Made by a program: the position numbers and the translations under genes | Notes under the pieces: model-generated | What the model saw: only the letters and a program-made list of their open reading frames with translations | Database searches by the model: none | What the model was told of the DNA's origin: nothing | Part shown: piece after piece, positions 51,083-60,634 of the stretch | Numbering within the stretch: position 1 is the stretch's first letter | Layout of the letters: the number at the start of each line of letters is the position of its first letter | From: Halomarinibacterium sp034670265 | GTDB taxonomy: Bacteria; Bacteroidota; Bacteroidia; Flavobacteriales; Flavobacteriaceae | Direction: 5' to 3' | Assembly: GCA_034670265.1 (NCBI GenBank) | Contig: JAXMNU010000002.1 | Span: 372,001 to 436,000 of the forward strand | DNA: 64,000 bases

Positions 51083-53059
51083 CTACTTAAAATTAGATAC
51101 TCCTGTTTGTAACCACTCCAGGTACTCATCTGCATCTGGCGTATATCCCACTGGTTTGTTAAGTAAGTTTAAATCACTATCCATTAAGATATAATAAGGT
51201 TGCGAATTATTTTGAAAATTTACCGTTTGAAAAGTCGCCCATCTATCTCCTACTGTTTTAATTTTTTTAATCCCTCCAGTTGGTTTTAAGAAATTGAATT
51301 TTTGATCGTCTGGGAGTTCTTTTCTATCATCTACATAAAGTGAAACCAAAATATAGTCTTTACTAATAACTTCGAAAATTTCTGGTTCACTCCACACTTG
51401 CTCTTCCATTTTACGGCAATTAACACATGCCCAACCTGTAAAATCTATCATCATTGGTTTTCCTGAAGCTTTTGCCGCATCTAGTCCTTCATAAAAATCT
51501 TTATAGGCTTCAAGACCTAAGGGTGCGCTAGTTCCTTTATCGTATAAACTATAAAATAAAGGAGGTGGGAAACCACTTAGTAGCTTCAAATTGGCATATT
51601 TGGTATTGGTTAATCCTGGCGTTAAATATAAAAAGAAGGCTATACTTAAAATTCCTACTAATAGGTTGCCTTTAGGTATTTTCTTTGTTTTAGGTCCGTC
51701 GTGCGGAAATCTTAAAAATCCGAAGAGATACAATGCCAATCCTAATGCACAAACAATCCAAATTCCGATAAATATTTCACGTTTCAGTAATCCCCAATGT
51801 TCTACCAAATCGGCATTGGAAAGGAATTTGAAAGCAAGTGCTAATTCAATAAAACCTAATACCACTTTCACTGTATTTAACCAACCACCACTTTTGGGTA
51901 ATGAGTTTAACCAATTTGGGAATAAGGCGAATAATGCAAAGGGTAATGCTAGTGCTAAACCGAATCCTCCCATTCCAAAACTCAATTGCATCGCTCCCGC
52001 ATCCTGAGAAAGGGAACTTCCAAGCAATCCACCTAAAATAGGCCCTGTACACGAGAAAGACACGATAGCAAGTGTCAATGCCATAAAAAATACCCCAACA
52101 AAACCACCAATACTCGTGGCTTTACTGTCCATTTTAGCACTCCAAGATTGTGGTAACGTAATCTCGTAATAGCCAAAGAAGGAAAAGGCAAAAAAGACAA
52201 ATATGATAAAGAATACAACATTTAAATAAACGTTTGTAGAAATGGTGTTTAATATACTTTCGTCAACGCCTTCAATTAAATGAAACGGAATACTCAACAG
52301 TACATAAATCAAAAAGATAAAAAATCCATACAACACTGCATTGGCAAGTCCATTTTGCTTATTCTTTGCGCTTTTGGTAAAAAAGGATACCGTTAACGGA
52401 ATCATAGGAAAAACACAAGGCGTTAGTAAAGCAATAAGCCCTCCTAAAAATCCTAAAAGAAAAATGGTAAACATCCCTTTTTCTTCCTCCTCAGCTGGTT
52501 CAAATTTTTCAGTTCCTTTTACGTCGATGGTTAATTTTGCCGACTTTTCTAAATCTTCTTCGGTTATTTCGCCTTCGGCAGTTTCAGCCTTTCCTGATGC
52601 TAAATCTACTTCAAAAGTTTTGGTATCTGGCGGAAGACATTTCTCTTCATCACATACCGAGTAGTATATTTCAGTAATAATTTTGAGACCATTAGGATTT
52701 ACAACTTCGATAGGCTGAATAAACGTCACTTTGTTATCAAAATAAACTACATCCAACTCAAAAACAGGGTCGTAAATAGGTTTAATTTCAGGCTCCTGTG
52801 TAGGGCCTAAAAGTGTAAAAGTAGATTCTGTACTATTGTAAGTAAACTCTGTGGGAATAGGACCTTCGAACTCTTCTCCAAATTGCTTTTGACTATATAC
52901 GTGCCAACCTTCATCGATGGTGGCAGTCATTAAAATATTGTATTTGTTCCCCTCCTCCTTTTCAACAGATACATCCCAAGAAACAGGATCTAGAAATTCT
53001 TGTGAAAATGCGAATTGAACTAAAAATAATGCGGAAAGAAAAAAAACGAACTTCTTCAT
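51083..53059 (-). CDS. dsbD: Thiol:disulfide interchange protein DsbD
   Basis: 658 aa with the three DsbD parts. After a signal peptide (about 1-19), the periplasmic N-domain carries VCDEEKCLPPDTKTF (Cys pair). The central eight-helix DsbD/CcdA membrane domain includes LTPCVFPMIPLTVSFF and SFSCTGPILGGLLG, with the transmembrane Cys pair. The C-terminal thioredoxin domain has the CxxC site GWACVNCRKMEE. It moves electrons from cytoplasmic thioredoxin to periplasmic thiols. It is last in a four-gene operon, 1 bp after tilS. Confidence 0.95.
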   Translation of the reverse strand: MKKFVFFLSALFLVQFAFSQEFLDPVSWDVSVEKEEGNKYNILMTATIDEGWHVYSQKQFGEEFEGPIPTEFTYNSTESTFTLLGPTQEPEIKPIYDPVFELDVVYFDNKVTFIQPIEVVNPNGLKIITEIYYSVCDEEKCLPPDTKTFEVDLASGKAETAEGEITEEDLEKSAKLTIDVKGTEKFEPAEEEEKGMFTIFLLGFLGGLIALLTPCVFPMIPLTVSFFTKSAKNKQNGLANAVLYGFFIFLIYVLLSIPFHLIEGVDESILNTISTNVYLNVVFFIIFVFFAFSFFGYYEITLPQSWSAKMDSKATSIGGFVGVFFMALTLAIVSFSCTGPILGGLLGSSLSQDAGAMQLSFGMGGFGLALALPFALFALFPNWLNSLPKSGGWLNTVKVVLGFIELALAFKFLSNADLVEHWGLLKREIFIGIWIVCALGLALYLFGFLRFPHDGPKTKKIPKGNLLVGILSIAFFLYLTPGLTNTKYANLKLLSGFPPPLFYSLYDKGTSAPLGLEAYKDFYEGLDAAKASGKPMMIDFTGWACVNCRKMEEQVWSEPEIFEVISKDYILVSLYVDDRKELPDDQKFNFLKPTGGIKKIKTVGDRWATFQTVNFQNNSQPYYILMDSDLNLLNKPVGYTPDADEYLEWLQTGVSNFK

Positions 53060-53060
53060 A

Positions 53061-54371
53061 TTAATTTGCTACAGCTATTTTTAAAATGTTATTGGTCTTT
53101 TCGGTAATTTTAAATTGGTCATCCATTCTATAACCAACTACCCAAACAATTTGATTATTGCTTAACAATATCCAAATTTGTTCTTTGGAAGCCAAAGATA
53201 ACTTTTCATCTTTAAAAAACTTACTCAATTTCTTTTTTCCTTGCATCCCAAAAGGTTGAAAAACGTCGCCTTCTTCCCACTTACGAAGCTCCAACGGATA
53301 CGAAATTTTATCTGCATCCACGTAAACCGTATTCGTGTCAATATATCCCATTTTATCGGTAGGAAAAAAGGACATTTTAAGAGGTGAGTCTATTTGTTTT
53401 TCATTTTCTGAAATAAATTTTGAAATATTTTCCTCTTCCGAAGGTTTTTTGGTGATAATTAATGTCTCTCTGTCTTTTAAAATTCTAAATTCTGAAGAAA
53501 AAACTTGCTTTCCACTTTGTGCATTCAACAAGCCCGAAATATCCTCCCAGGCGGTAAACTGAAACGGAGAAAGCAACTCGTACAACAACGCCTCGGGGTG
53601 CGGTAATTCTTGTAATTTTTCTATAGAAATTTCAAGTCCTTGCTTAGTTTCCTGCATCACCAAATTTCGAACTAACACCATATAATCACCAATTAACGCT
53701 TCAGACTGTTGAAGATTTTTTTGTGTTTTCTGAAGGTTTTTAAGCAATCCTTTGGTTGCTTTTTTATACGAGGGAATTACGTTATGCCGAATATCATTCC
53801 GAAGGTAATCACTACTCGTATTACTGCTATCTTCCCGCCAAAATAATCCTTTCTTCTTAGCAAAATCGAAAATTTCTTCTCGTGAAAAAGGCAGTAACGG
53901 TCGGATAATTCTTCCTGAATTCTCAGTAATTCCTGTTAATCCTCGCAATCCCGTCCCCCTAGAAAGATTGATTAAAAATGTTTCCAAATCGTCATCTGCG
54001 TGATGTGCAGTAAGTACATAATCGTACTTAAAATCTTTCAGAATTTCCTCGAACCATTTATAGCGAAGTTCGCGGGCTGCCATTTGCGTGGAAAGCTTGT
54101 TTTCTAAAGCATATTCTTTCGTATCAAACGTTTCCGTAAACACTGGAATATTCCATTTTTCAGCTAAATCGATTACAAAGGCTTCATCTTCATCACTTTC
54201 TTTTCCGCGAAGCGAAAAATTACAATGAGCCAAGCCTAGTTTATAACCTAATTCCTTCAATAGAGAGCCTAGAACCACACTATCCAATCCCCCACTGCAG
54301 GCCAAGAGTAATTTCTTTTCCTTTAAAAAAGGGAAAGAATCTTCAACGTGTTTTTTAAAAGTTTTTTGCAT
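53061..54371 (-). CDS. tilS: tRNA(Ile)-lysidine synthase
   Basis: 436 aa. The N-terminal PP-loop ATPase motif is LLACSGGLDSVVLGSLL. HHADDDLETFLINLSRGTGL follows, with LRNDIRHNVIPSY and a C-terminal substrate-recognition domain (RKWEEGDVFQPFGMQGKKKL). It adds lysine to C34 of tRNA-Ile(CAU), which is essential for AUA decoding. The preceding gene is pabB, 28 bp upstream. Confidence 0.96.
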   Translation of the reverse strand: MQKTFKKHVEDSFPFLKEKKLLLACSGGLDSVVLGSLLKELGYKLGLAHCNFSLRGKESDEDEAFVIDLAEKWNIPVFTETFDTKEYALENKLSTQMAARELRYKWFEEILKDFKYDYVLTAHHADDDLETFLINLSRGTGLRGLTGITENSGRIIRPLLPFSREEIFDFAKKKGLFWREDSSNTSSDYLRNDIRHNVIPSYKKATKGLLKNLQKTQKNLQQSEALIGDYMVLVRNLVMQETKQGLEISIEKLQELPHPEALLYELLSPFQFTAWEDISGLLNAQSGKQVFSSEFRILKDRETLIITKKPSEEENISKFISENEKQIDSPLKMSFFPTDKMGYIDTNTVYVDADKISYPLELRKWEEGDVFQPFGMQGKKKLSKFFKDEKLSLASKEQIWILLSNNQIVWVVGYRMDDQFKITEKTNNILKIAVAN

Positions 54372-54399
54372 AATTGAAATACAAATTTAGGCTAAAAAA

Positions 54400-55704
54400 C
54401 TAATTGGTTTGCTCCAAGGCTTCGCGCATCGCTTTTGCTTTAAGTAGGCACTCTTCGTATTCGTCTTCGGGAATAGAATTTGCGGTAATGGCACCCCCCA
54501 CCGAGTAACTTACATATTGGTTTTGGCTATTATACAAAATACTACGGATGACCACATTAAAATCGAAATCTCCATTGGGAGTGAAATACCCAACTGCGCC
54601 ACTGTACAATCCTCTTTTGGAATCTTCTAAATCTTCAATAATCTTCATAGCCGATACTTTGGGTGCACCCGTCATACTTCCCATTGGAAAGGTATTTCTT
54701 AAAATTTCAACGGAAGAAAAATTCTCTTCAACCTCACACTTTACGGTAGAAATTAGCTGATGTACTTGCTCAAAAGTATATACCTTACAAAGTTCCTCAA
54801 CCTTAACAGATCCTTTTACTGCAAATCGGGATAAGTCGTTTCTAACCAAATCGGTAATCATTATATTTTCACTTCGTTCTTTAGGGTTATTGCGAAGCGC
54901 TTCCATCATTTCTTTATCGTTTTTTGCATTGGGAAGCCTTTTGGCGGTTCCTTTAATAGGCTGAGAGATTACTTTTTTCCCCGTTCTTTTAATATATCGT
55001 TCTGGAGAAGCAGAAAAGGCATACCATTGTTGCAACTTTAAAAACGTGGCAAAAGGTGGTTTTGAAATTTCGTTTAAATGATGAAAGGTTTCTACGGGAT
55101 TTAACTGCACATTTTCTGAAAAAAACTCCTGACAAAAATTGGCTTCGTAAATATCCCCTCTTTCTATATGCTGAAGCATTTTATACACTTTTTCAAAATA
55201 GGAATCTTTACTTGTACGTAAACTGATTTTTATGTTGGTTACTTCAGAATTATTTGGTGATTCCGTTTCAGTAAAGTTTAAAATTTCTTGCCAATCGTTT
55301 TCCATTTCGTCATCGACCATGTTCAAATAATGCAAGGTCACTTCTGTTTCAGTAAATAGAAACACTTTTTTTGGCTGAAAAAAATACAAATCTGGGAAAT
55401 GGAGTCCATCGAAGTTTTTAGAAGTTAACCGCTCCACATCATTTTTTAAATCGTAAGTCAAATACCCAAACAACCAGTCTTTTGTAGTGTTCTGGTATTC
55501 TTCCAGCTTTTTAAAAGCGCCAAAAGAATCGGTTTTTACAGCGGTAAAAGCATCTACAGCTAATATGGCTTGATAACTACTATGGTTTTGGTGATATTGA
55601 TTGGAGTCCAACCAGATTACTTCAGCAAATTGCTGTGCCCAGCCCAATAATTGCTTTTTAAGAGCTTCTGTAAAGGAAATGGAAAACTTTTTATGAGCGC
55701 GCAT
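54400..55704 (-). CDS. pabB: Aminodeoxychorismate synthase component I
   Basis: 434 aa, of the chorismate-binding (TrpE/PabB) family. Key motifs: ERYIKRTGKKVISQPIKGTA, DLVRNDLSRFA, FPMGSMTGAPKVSAMKIIE and RGLYSGAVGYFTPNG. PIKGT (Lys) and the lack of an anthranilate-type leader favour PabB over TrpE. It makes 4-amino-4-deoxychorismate for folate. It starts 2 bp after the FMN reductase stop. Confidence 0.9.
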   Translation of the reverse strand: MRAHKKFSISFTEALKKQLLGWAQQFAEVIWLDSNQYHQNHSSYQAILAVDAFTAVKTDSFGAFKKLEEYQNTTKDWLFGYLTYDLKNDVERLTSKNFDGLHFPDLYFFQPKKVFLFTETEVTLHYLNMVDDEMENDWQEILNFTETESPNNSEVTNIKISLRTSKDSYFEKVYKMLQHIERGDIYEANFCQEFFSENVQLNPVETFHHLNEISKPPFATFLKLQQWYAFSASPERYIKRTGKKVISQPIKGTAKRLPNAKNDKEMMEALRNNPKERSENIMITDLVRNDLSRFAVKGSVKVEELCKVYTFEQVHQLISTVKCEVEENFSSVEILRNTFPMGSMTGAPKVSAMKIIEDLEDSKRGLYSGAVGYFTPNGDFDFNVVIRSILYNSQNQYVSYSVGGAITANSIPEDEYEECLLKAKAMREALEQTN

Positions 55705-55706
55705 AG

Positions 55707-56240
55707 TTATTGTAAGCTGGCTTCAAATTGAGAGAGTTTTGATTTTAATTCTGAATGTAACTCTGAATTAATAATCTTTCCCTCTTTAAAATTTTCAGAA
55801 AAGGAGGGTAGTGTAAATCGAGTAATTTCTGCCGCACCAAATCTTGGCAAAACCCCTGCAGTATATTCTTGAGAGGATAGCGCCCCACGTTTTCCGTTTG
55901 AGGTACTCATTAAAAAAATATTTTTTCCGTCAAGGAATTTGTATTCAATTCGAGAAAGCCAGTCTAGCATATTTTTAAAGAAAGCTGAAACCGTTCCGTT
56001 ATGTTCATTAACCGAAATCAAAATAGCATCGGCTTCCTTTAACTTTTCAAGCAATTTTTTTAAAGTTTCTGAATACCCTTTCTCTTTCTCAACATCTTCA
56101 CCAAACATCACTAAAGGGTAGGAAGTTAGTTTTATAATTTCAACTTCAGAAGTTTGCAATTTTTCTGAAGCACAGAGTACTAATTCATGGTTAATTGATG
56201 TACTACTATTACTTCCGGCAAAGGCAATTATTTTTTTCAT
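55707..56240 (-). CDS. NADPH-dependent FMN reductase family protein
   Basis: 177 aa flavodoxin-like fold. The FMN phosphate loop is AGSNSSTSINHEL, with SVNEHNGTVSAFFKNMLDWL and LMSTSNGKRGA as further cofactor-contacting loops. It reduces FMN, quinones or azo compounds; the substrate is unknown. It heads the operon with pabB, tilS and dsbD. Confidence 0.9.
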   Translation of the reverse strand: MKKIIAFAGSNSSTSINHELVLCASEKLQTSEVEIIKLTSYPLVMFGEDVEKEKGYSETLKKLLEKLKEADAILISVNEHNGTVSAFFKNMLDWLSRIEYKFLDGKNIFLMSTSNGKRGALSSQEYTAGVLPRFGAAEITRFTLPSFSENFKEGKIINSELHSELKSKLSQFEASLQ

Positions 56241-56263
56241 TTTGTAAAGATATTGAAAACAAA

Positions 56264-56291
56264 AAAACCGATTGTTTTCACAATCGGTTTT
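56264..56291 (-). terminator. Terminator after the T9SS-sorted protein gene
   Basis: AAAACCGATTG and CAATCGGTTTT form a perfect 11-bp stem with a 6-nt loop, followed on the minus strand by a T run. It lies 25 bp past the stop of the T9SS protein gene. Confidence 0.9.
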
Positions 56292-56315
56292 AAGTTATAT
56301 TAAGTAGAACAGTAT

Positions 56316-57212
56316 TTACTGTTTAATAAATTTCTGAATGCCTTTCCCGTTGTTGGTTTCGACTTCAATAAAATACAATCCCTTAGCCAGTAGAGACACG
56401 TCTATTTCATCTAAAAATTTCCTTTGCATCACTAACTGTCCAAGTTGAGAATAGACCTTAATTTTTAAAATTTCCTCTAAACTTTCAACAAATAATTTAT
56501 TTTGGGTAGGATTGGGATAAATAGTAAATTCATCTTTATTAAAATCCTCTTTTCCTTCTACAACTACTATAATAAAAGAATTCTCAAATTTAAATCCATC
56601 AAAATAAAACTCTGTATTGGATGAAATTGAGTTAAGATTAATCCCGCCTAAACTCGTTGGAGTATCTCCTGCTTCATTGGTGAATGGAGTTACTTCAGGT
56701 ATTATTTCTATACCATCAATGTTTAATTGCCAGGTGCCATCAGAAATACCCCCGGTTAAATCAAAATTCATTAATATACTGAACCAATAATCATGAGGAA
56801 AATTGAAATTGACATCTCCTAAAGCAGTATCATCAATAACTCCAACCCCCGGATTTGTATTATCTTTATTAAAGTAGAAGTTGCCTACCACCGATTCACC
56901 AGCACTGACAGGAACTTCTCCCTGTATATTAAAATACCCCTCTTTGCCTTTTGGCACATACATATAAAATTCCAGCCCCCACTCACCTGCTGTCCTATTT
57001 CCCAAATCAAGAAGATTATCTGTCACTCCATTTCCTCCTATAAATCCAGATTGATTACCATTATAGGAGAAAACCGTGGATATAATAGGGCAATCGCCAT
57101 ACCAATTAGATGAGCAGTTGCCCATTTCCCACTCCATGTCGTCTGTAAATTGCGAAAAGGATAGCTGTATTGAAAAAAACAATACTATCCCCAGTAAGTA
57201 ATTTTTTTTCAT
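56316..57212 (-). CDS. Secreted protein with type IX secretion (T9SS type A) sorting domain
   Basis: 298 aa. The signal peptide ends near residue 20 (FSIQLSFSQF). Residues ~25-210 read as a concanavalin/LamG-like beta-sandwich (SNWYGDCPIISTVF; EWGLEFYMYVP; DGTWQLNIDGIEI). The last ~75 residues are a T9SS type A sorting domain (FTIYPNPTQNKLFVES ... GLYFIEVETNNGKGIQKFIK). It is exported across the outer membrane and probably released or attached to the cell surface. The ligand is unknown. Confidence 0.88.
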   Translation of the reverse strand: MKKNYLLGIVLFFSIQLSFSQFTDDMEWEMGNCSSNWYGDCPIISTVFSYNGNQSGFIGGNGVTDNLLDLGNRTAGEWGLEFYMYVPKGKEGYFNIQGEVPVSAGESVVGNFYFNKDNTNPGVGVIDDTALGDVNFNFPHDYWFSILMNFDLTGGISDGTWQLNIDGIEIIPEVTPFTNEAGDTPTSLGGINLNSISSNTEFYFDGFKFENSFIIVVVEGKEDFNKDEFTIYPNPTQNKLFVESLEEILKIKVYSQLGQLVMQRKFLDEIDVSLLAKGLYFIEVETNNGKGIQKFIKQ

Positions 57213-57246
57213 AAGTTAATAATTAAGTATAATTTATTAAAGATAT

Positions 57247-57278
57247 AAAAAAACCATCCTTTTTGGGATGGTTTTTTT
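57247..57278 (-). terminator. Terminator after lpd
   Basis: AAAAAAACCATCC and GGATGGTTTTTTT form a 13-bp stem with a 6-nt loop, just past the lpd stop on the minus strand. Confidence 0.92.
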
Positions 57279-57296
57279 AATTTGATATGTTAATCT

Positions 57297-58700
57297 CTAA
57301 AAATGCAACGCTCGTTTATCCGTAGCATCTAAGGCTGCTTCTTTAACAGCTTCCGCATAGGTTGGATGTGCGTGGCTCATACGTGCTATATCTTCTGCAC
57401 TGGCTCTAAATTCCATTGCAGTAACGGCTTCAGCAATTAAATCGGCAACACGAGCTCCTACCATATGCACTCCTAAAACCTCATCGGTTTTAGCATCGGC
57501 AAGGATTTTTACAAATCCGTCTGTATCACCACTTGCACGGCTTCTCCCTAGTGCACGCATTGGAAATTGCCCTACTTTATAGTCAACACCTTCCTCTTTT
57601 AGTTGTTCTTCCGTTTTTCCTACGGAAGCCACTTCTGGCCAAGTATACACTACCCCCGGAATTAAATTGTAATTAATATGTGGTTTTTGTCCAGCTAATA
57701 TTTCTGCAACCATAGTACCCTCTTCTTCGGCTTTATGTGCTAGCATCGCACCACGAACAACATCGCCAATAGCGTAAATATTTGAAACATTGGTCTGTAA
57801 ATGATCATTAACATCTACTTGCCCACGTTCATTCGCTTTTACGCCTGCATTGTCTAGTTTTAATCCATCGGTATAAGCACGACGTCCTACTGAAACCAAG
57901 CAGTAATCTCCTGTAAAAGTAACTTCCTCCCCTTTTTTATCGGTAGCGGTAACGGTAACCTCTTTTCCTTTTCGTTCTAATGCCGAAACCTTATGAGAAA
58001 CATAGAATTTTACTCCTTGTTTTTTCATCACTTTTAGTAATTCTTTACTTTGGGCACTATCCATGGTTGGGATAATTCTATCCATATATTCTACCACGGA
58101 AACCTCTGCCCCTAATCTGCGATAGACTTGTCCAAGCTCCAAGCCAATCACTCCTCCACCAATCACAATCATGTGTTTTGGAATTTCTGAAAGGCTCAAA
58201 GCTTCGGTAGAAGTGATAACTCGTTCTTTATCAATTTTTATGAATGGAAGCGTAGAAGGTTTACTACCCGTAGCAATGATGGTTTTTTTTGCTTCAATGG
58301 TTTGTGTTTTTCCTTCCGAAGAAATATTGATATGCGTTGCATCTTTAAAAGAACCCACCCCTGTAAAAACATCAATTTTGTTTTTATTCATCAAGAAATC
58401 AATTCCTTTTACGGTCTGATCTACCACTGAAGCTTTACGCTCAATCATTTTCTTGAAATTGATTTTAATGTCACCTGGAATTTCAATTCCGTGGTCTTCA
58501 AAATGTTTTACGGCATCTTCGTAATGATGTGAAGAATCCAACAATGCTTTACTAGGGATACATCCCACATTTAAACAGGTTCCACCTAAAGAATTATATT
58601 TTTCGATGATAGCGGTTTTCATCCCCAATTGGGCGCAGCGAATAGCTGCAACATATCCTCCAGGGCCAGAACCAATAATGGCAACATCATAAGTGCTCAT
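57297..58700 (-). CDS. lpd: Dihydrolipoyl dehydrogenase
   Basis: 467 aa. FAD site VAIIGSGPGGYVAAIRCAQ, redox disulfide GGTCLNVGCIPSKALL, NAD site MIVIGGGVIGLELG, and the C-terminal HAHPTYAEAVKEAAL with the active-site His-Glu pair. It is the E3 subunit of 2-oxoacid dehydrogenase complexes. The gene stands alone, with its own terminator. Confidence 0.97.
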   Translation of the reverse strand: MSTYDVAIIGSGPGGYVAAIRCAQLGMKTAIIEKYNSLGGTCLNVGCIPSKALLDSSHHYEDAVKHFEDHGIEIPGDIKINFKKMIERKASVVDQTVKGIDFLMNKNKIDVFTGVGSFKDATHINISSEGKTQTIEAKKTIIATGSKPSTLPFIKIDKERVITSTEALSLSEIPKHMIVIGGGVIGLELGQVYRRLGAEVSVVEYMDRIIPTMDSAQSKELLKVMKKQGVKFYVSHKVSALERKGKEVTVTATDKKGEEVTFTGDYCLVSVGRRAYTDGLKLDNAGVKANERGQVDVNDHLQTNVSNIYAIGDVVRGAMLAHKAEEEGTMVAEILAGQKPHINYNLIPGVVYTWPEVASVGKTEEQLKEEGVDYKVGQFPMRALGRSRASGDTDGFVKILADAKTDEVLGVHMVGARVADLIAEAVTAMEFRASAEDIARMSHAHPTYAEAVKEAALDATDKRALHF

Positions 58701-58793
58701 AAAACTGATTTTAAATTTTGAAATGCAAAGTTACGATACTCTATTTCAAAAGACAATTAAGGAAGGGTTAATTTTCAGCAAGCTGGTAATGGT

Positions 58794-59252
58794 TCAAATT
58801 GTAATAAACGGACTGTTCTTTACTTCATTAATCACAAACGAACTTTGTGTGCTTCCAATATGTTGGAGCGTCGTTAATTTTGTTACCATAAAATTTCGGA
58901 AATGTTCCATATCTCTCACTAAAACTTTTAATAAATAATCATACTCACCACTTACGTGAAAACATTCCAAAACTTCTTCGAGTTGTGTGACCTCGTTTTC
59001 AAATTTTGTTAGATAATCTTTGGCGTGTTGCACTAATTTTATCTGACAAAAAACCAGTAAATCCAACTCTACTTTATGGGTGTCTATTAGGGTCACATAT
59101 TTTTTAATGATTCCCTCCCGTTCCAACTTTTTGATGCGCTCATACACAGCTGTAACCGAAAGATTCAACTTCATTGAAAGCTCTTTGTTGGTTTGTTTGC
59201 TATCCTCCTGAAGGTACTTCAAAAGGTTTTTATCAATGGTATCTAATGTCAT
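58794..59252 (-). CDS. Lrp/AsnC family transcriptional regulator
   Basis: 152 aa. N-terminal winged HTH (LDTIDKNLLKYLQEDSKQTN, LSVTAVYERIKKLEREG) and C-terminal RAM/AsnC domain (VLECFHVSGEYDYLLKVLV). It is divergent from the PLP lyase gene across a 155-bp AT-rich gap, the usual arrangement of an Lrp-type regulator with its target amino-acid gene. Confidence 0.94.
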   Translation of the reverse strand: MTLDTIDKNLLKYLQEDSKQTNKELSMKLNLSVTAVYERIKKLEREGIIKKYVTLIDTHKVELDLLVFCQIKLVQHAKDYLTKFENEVTQLEEVLECFHVSGEYDYLLKVLVRDMEHFRNFMVTKLTTLQHIGSTQSSFVINEVKNSPFITI

Positions 59253-59407
59253 TCTGAAAAATTTTCTAAAAAATGGCTTCTATTTGAACAAAATGTTATA
59301 TAAATTCTATCAAATATACATTAATTAGATTTATTATCTGTTTATAATTAATATCATTGACTAATTATCTATATATAATTACATTTGATGATAATAATCA
59401 TAAACTC

Positions 59408-60634
59408 ATGGCTTTTAAACCCGCAGATAGCATTCAGGATCTTCAATATTTTGGTGAATTTGGAGGTGTTAATCCTTCTATTTCAGATTCTTCCACCTAT
59501 ACCTTTCTTTCGGCAAAAACGATGTTTGACACCTTTGAAGGCAATGCAGATGGCTGTTATTTGTATTCTAGACACTCTACCCCTTCCAACTTATATTTAG
59601 GGCAGGCATTAGCTGCTATGGAAGGAACCGAAACTGCTAATGTCGCTGCTAGCGGAATGGGCGCTATTACCCCAGCTATTATGCAAATTTGCAAGGGAGG
59701 TGATCATATTGTAGCGAGCCGAACGATTTATGGCGGCACCTATGCTTTCCTGAAAAATTTTGCACCACAATTCAATATCAAAACTTCCTTTGTGGATATC
59801 ACAAAGTTAGACGATGTGGAAGCTGCCATTACTCCAAATACCAAAATTATCTATTGCGAAAGTGTGAGCAATCCGCTATTGGAAATAGCCGATATTGAAG
59901 GGCTTTCAAAAATTGCTAAAAAACACGGATTAAAATTATTAGTCGATAATACATTTTCACCTTTAAGTATTTCACCTGCTAAATTGGGAGCAGATGTTGT
60001 GCTACATAGTTTAACAAAATTTATAAATGGAAGTAGTGACACTATGGGTGGCGTAGCCTGTGGCACCCAAGAATTTATCGACGAATTACGAAATGTGAAC
60101 GACGGCGCCAATATGCTGTTAGGGCCTGCCATGGACAGTTTACGAGCGGCTTCCATTCTAAAAAATTTACGAACGCTTCATATTCGAATAAAGCAACATA
60201 GTCACAACGCATTGTATCTCGCTCAAAAATTTGAAGCCGATGGTTTAAAAACGGTGTATCCAGGTCTTCCCTCACATCCTGGTCATACGCTTTTCAAAAA
60301 AATGATGAATTCAGAATACGGTTTTGGTGGAATGCTCACTATTGATGTTGGGAGTCTTGACAAAGCCAACGAACTGATGGAACTTATGCAGGAACGAAAC
60401 TTAGGCTATTTAGCTGTGAGTCTTGGATTCTACAAAACCTTATTTAGTGCTCCTGGCACCTCTACATCTTCTGAAATTCCTGAGGAGGAGCAAGCCGAAA
60501 TGGGACTTACAGACGGATTAATCCGTTTTTCAATTGGACTGGATAACGATATTGAACGCACATACGAAATGATGAAAGATTGTATGTTAAAAGTGGGTGT
60601 TTTAAAATCTACTCCAGCTTCAGCAAGGCTTTAA
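59408..60634 (+). CDS. Cys/Met-metabolism PLP enzyme, methionine gamma-lyase-like
   Basis: 408 aa from the ATG at 59408; a TTG 17 codons upstream is unlikely. It has the fold-type I Cys/Met pattern: SRHSTPSNLYLGQALAAMEG, ANVAASGMGAI, VDNTFSPLSISP and the PLP lysine in LHSLTKFINGSSDTMGG (K204). Enzymes of this group cleave or transfer the thiol side chain of methionine, cystathionine or homocysteine. The divergent Lrp gene fits amino-acid control. Its 3' end overlaps the convergent S74 protein gene by 26 bp. Confidence 0.88.
   Translation: MAFKPADSIQDLQYFGEFGGVNPSISDSSTYTFLSAKTMFDTFEGNADGCYLYSRHSTPSNLYLGQALAAMEGTETANVAASGMGAITPAIMQICKGGDHIVASRTIYGGTYAFLKNFAPQFNIKTSFVDITKLDDVEAAITPNTKIIYCESVSNPLLEIADIEGLSKIAKKHGLKLLVDNTFSPLSISPAKLGADVVLHSLTKFINGSSDTMGGVACGTQEFIDELRNVNDGANMLLGPAMDSLRAASILKNLRTLHIRIKQHSHNALYLAQKFEADGLKTVYPGLPSHPGHTLFKKMMNSEYGFGGMLTIDVGSLDKANELMELMQERNLGYLAVSLGFYKTLFSAPGTSTSSEIPEEEQAEMGLTDGLIRFSIGLDNDIERTYEMMKDCMLKVGVLKSTPASARL

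Noticed and set aside
50941..51135. 64-residue open frame in the pgmB-dsbD gap on the minus strand
   Set aside because: It overlaps the end of dsbD and crosses the strong hairpin; no motif.
59357..59407. TTG start for the PLP lyase
   Set aside because: The 17 extra residues do not look like the family, while the ATG at 59408 gives MAFKPADSIQDLQYFGEFGG, the usual start.
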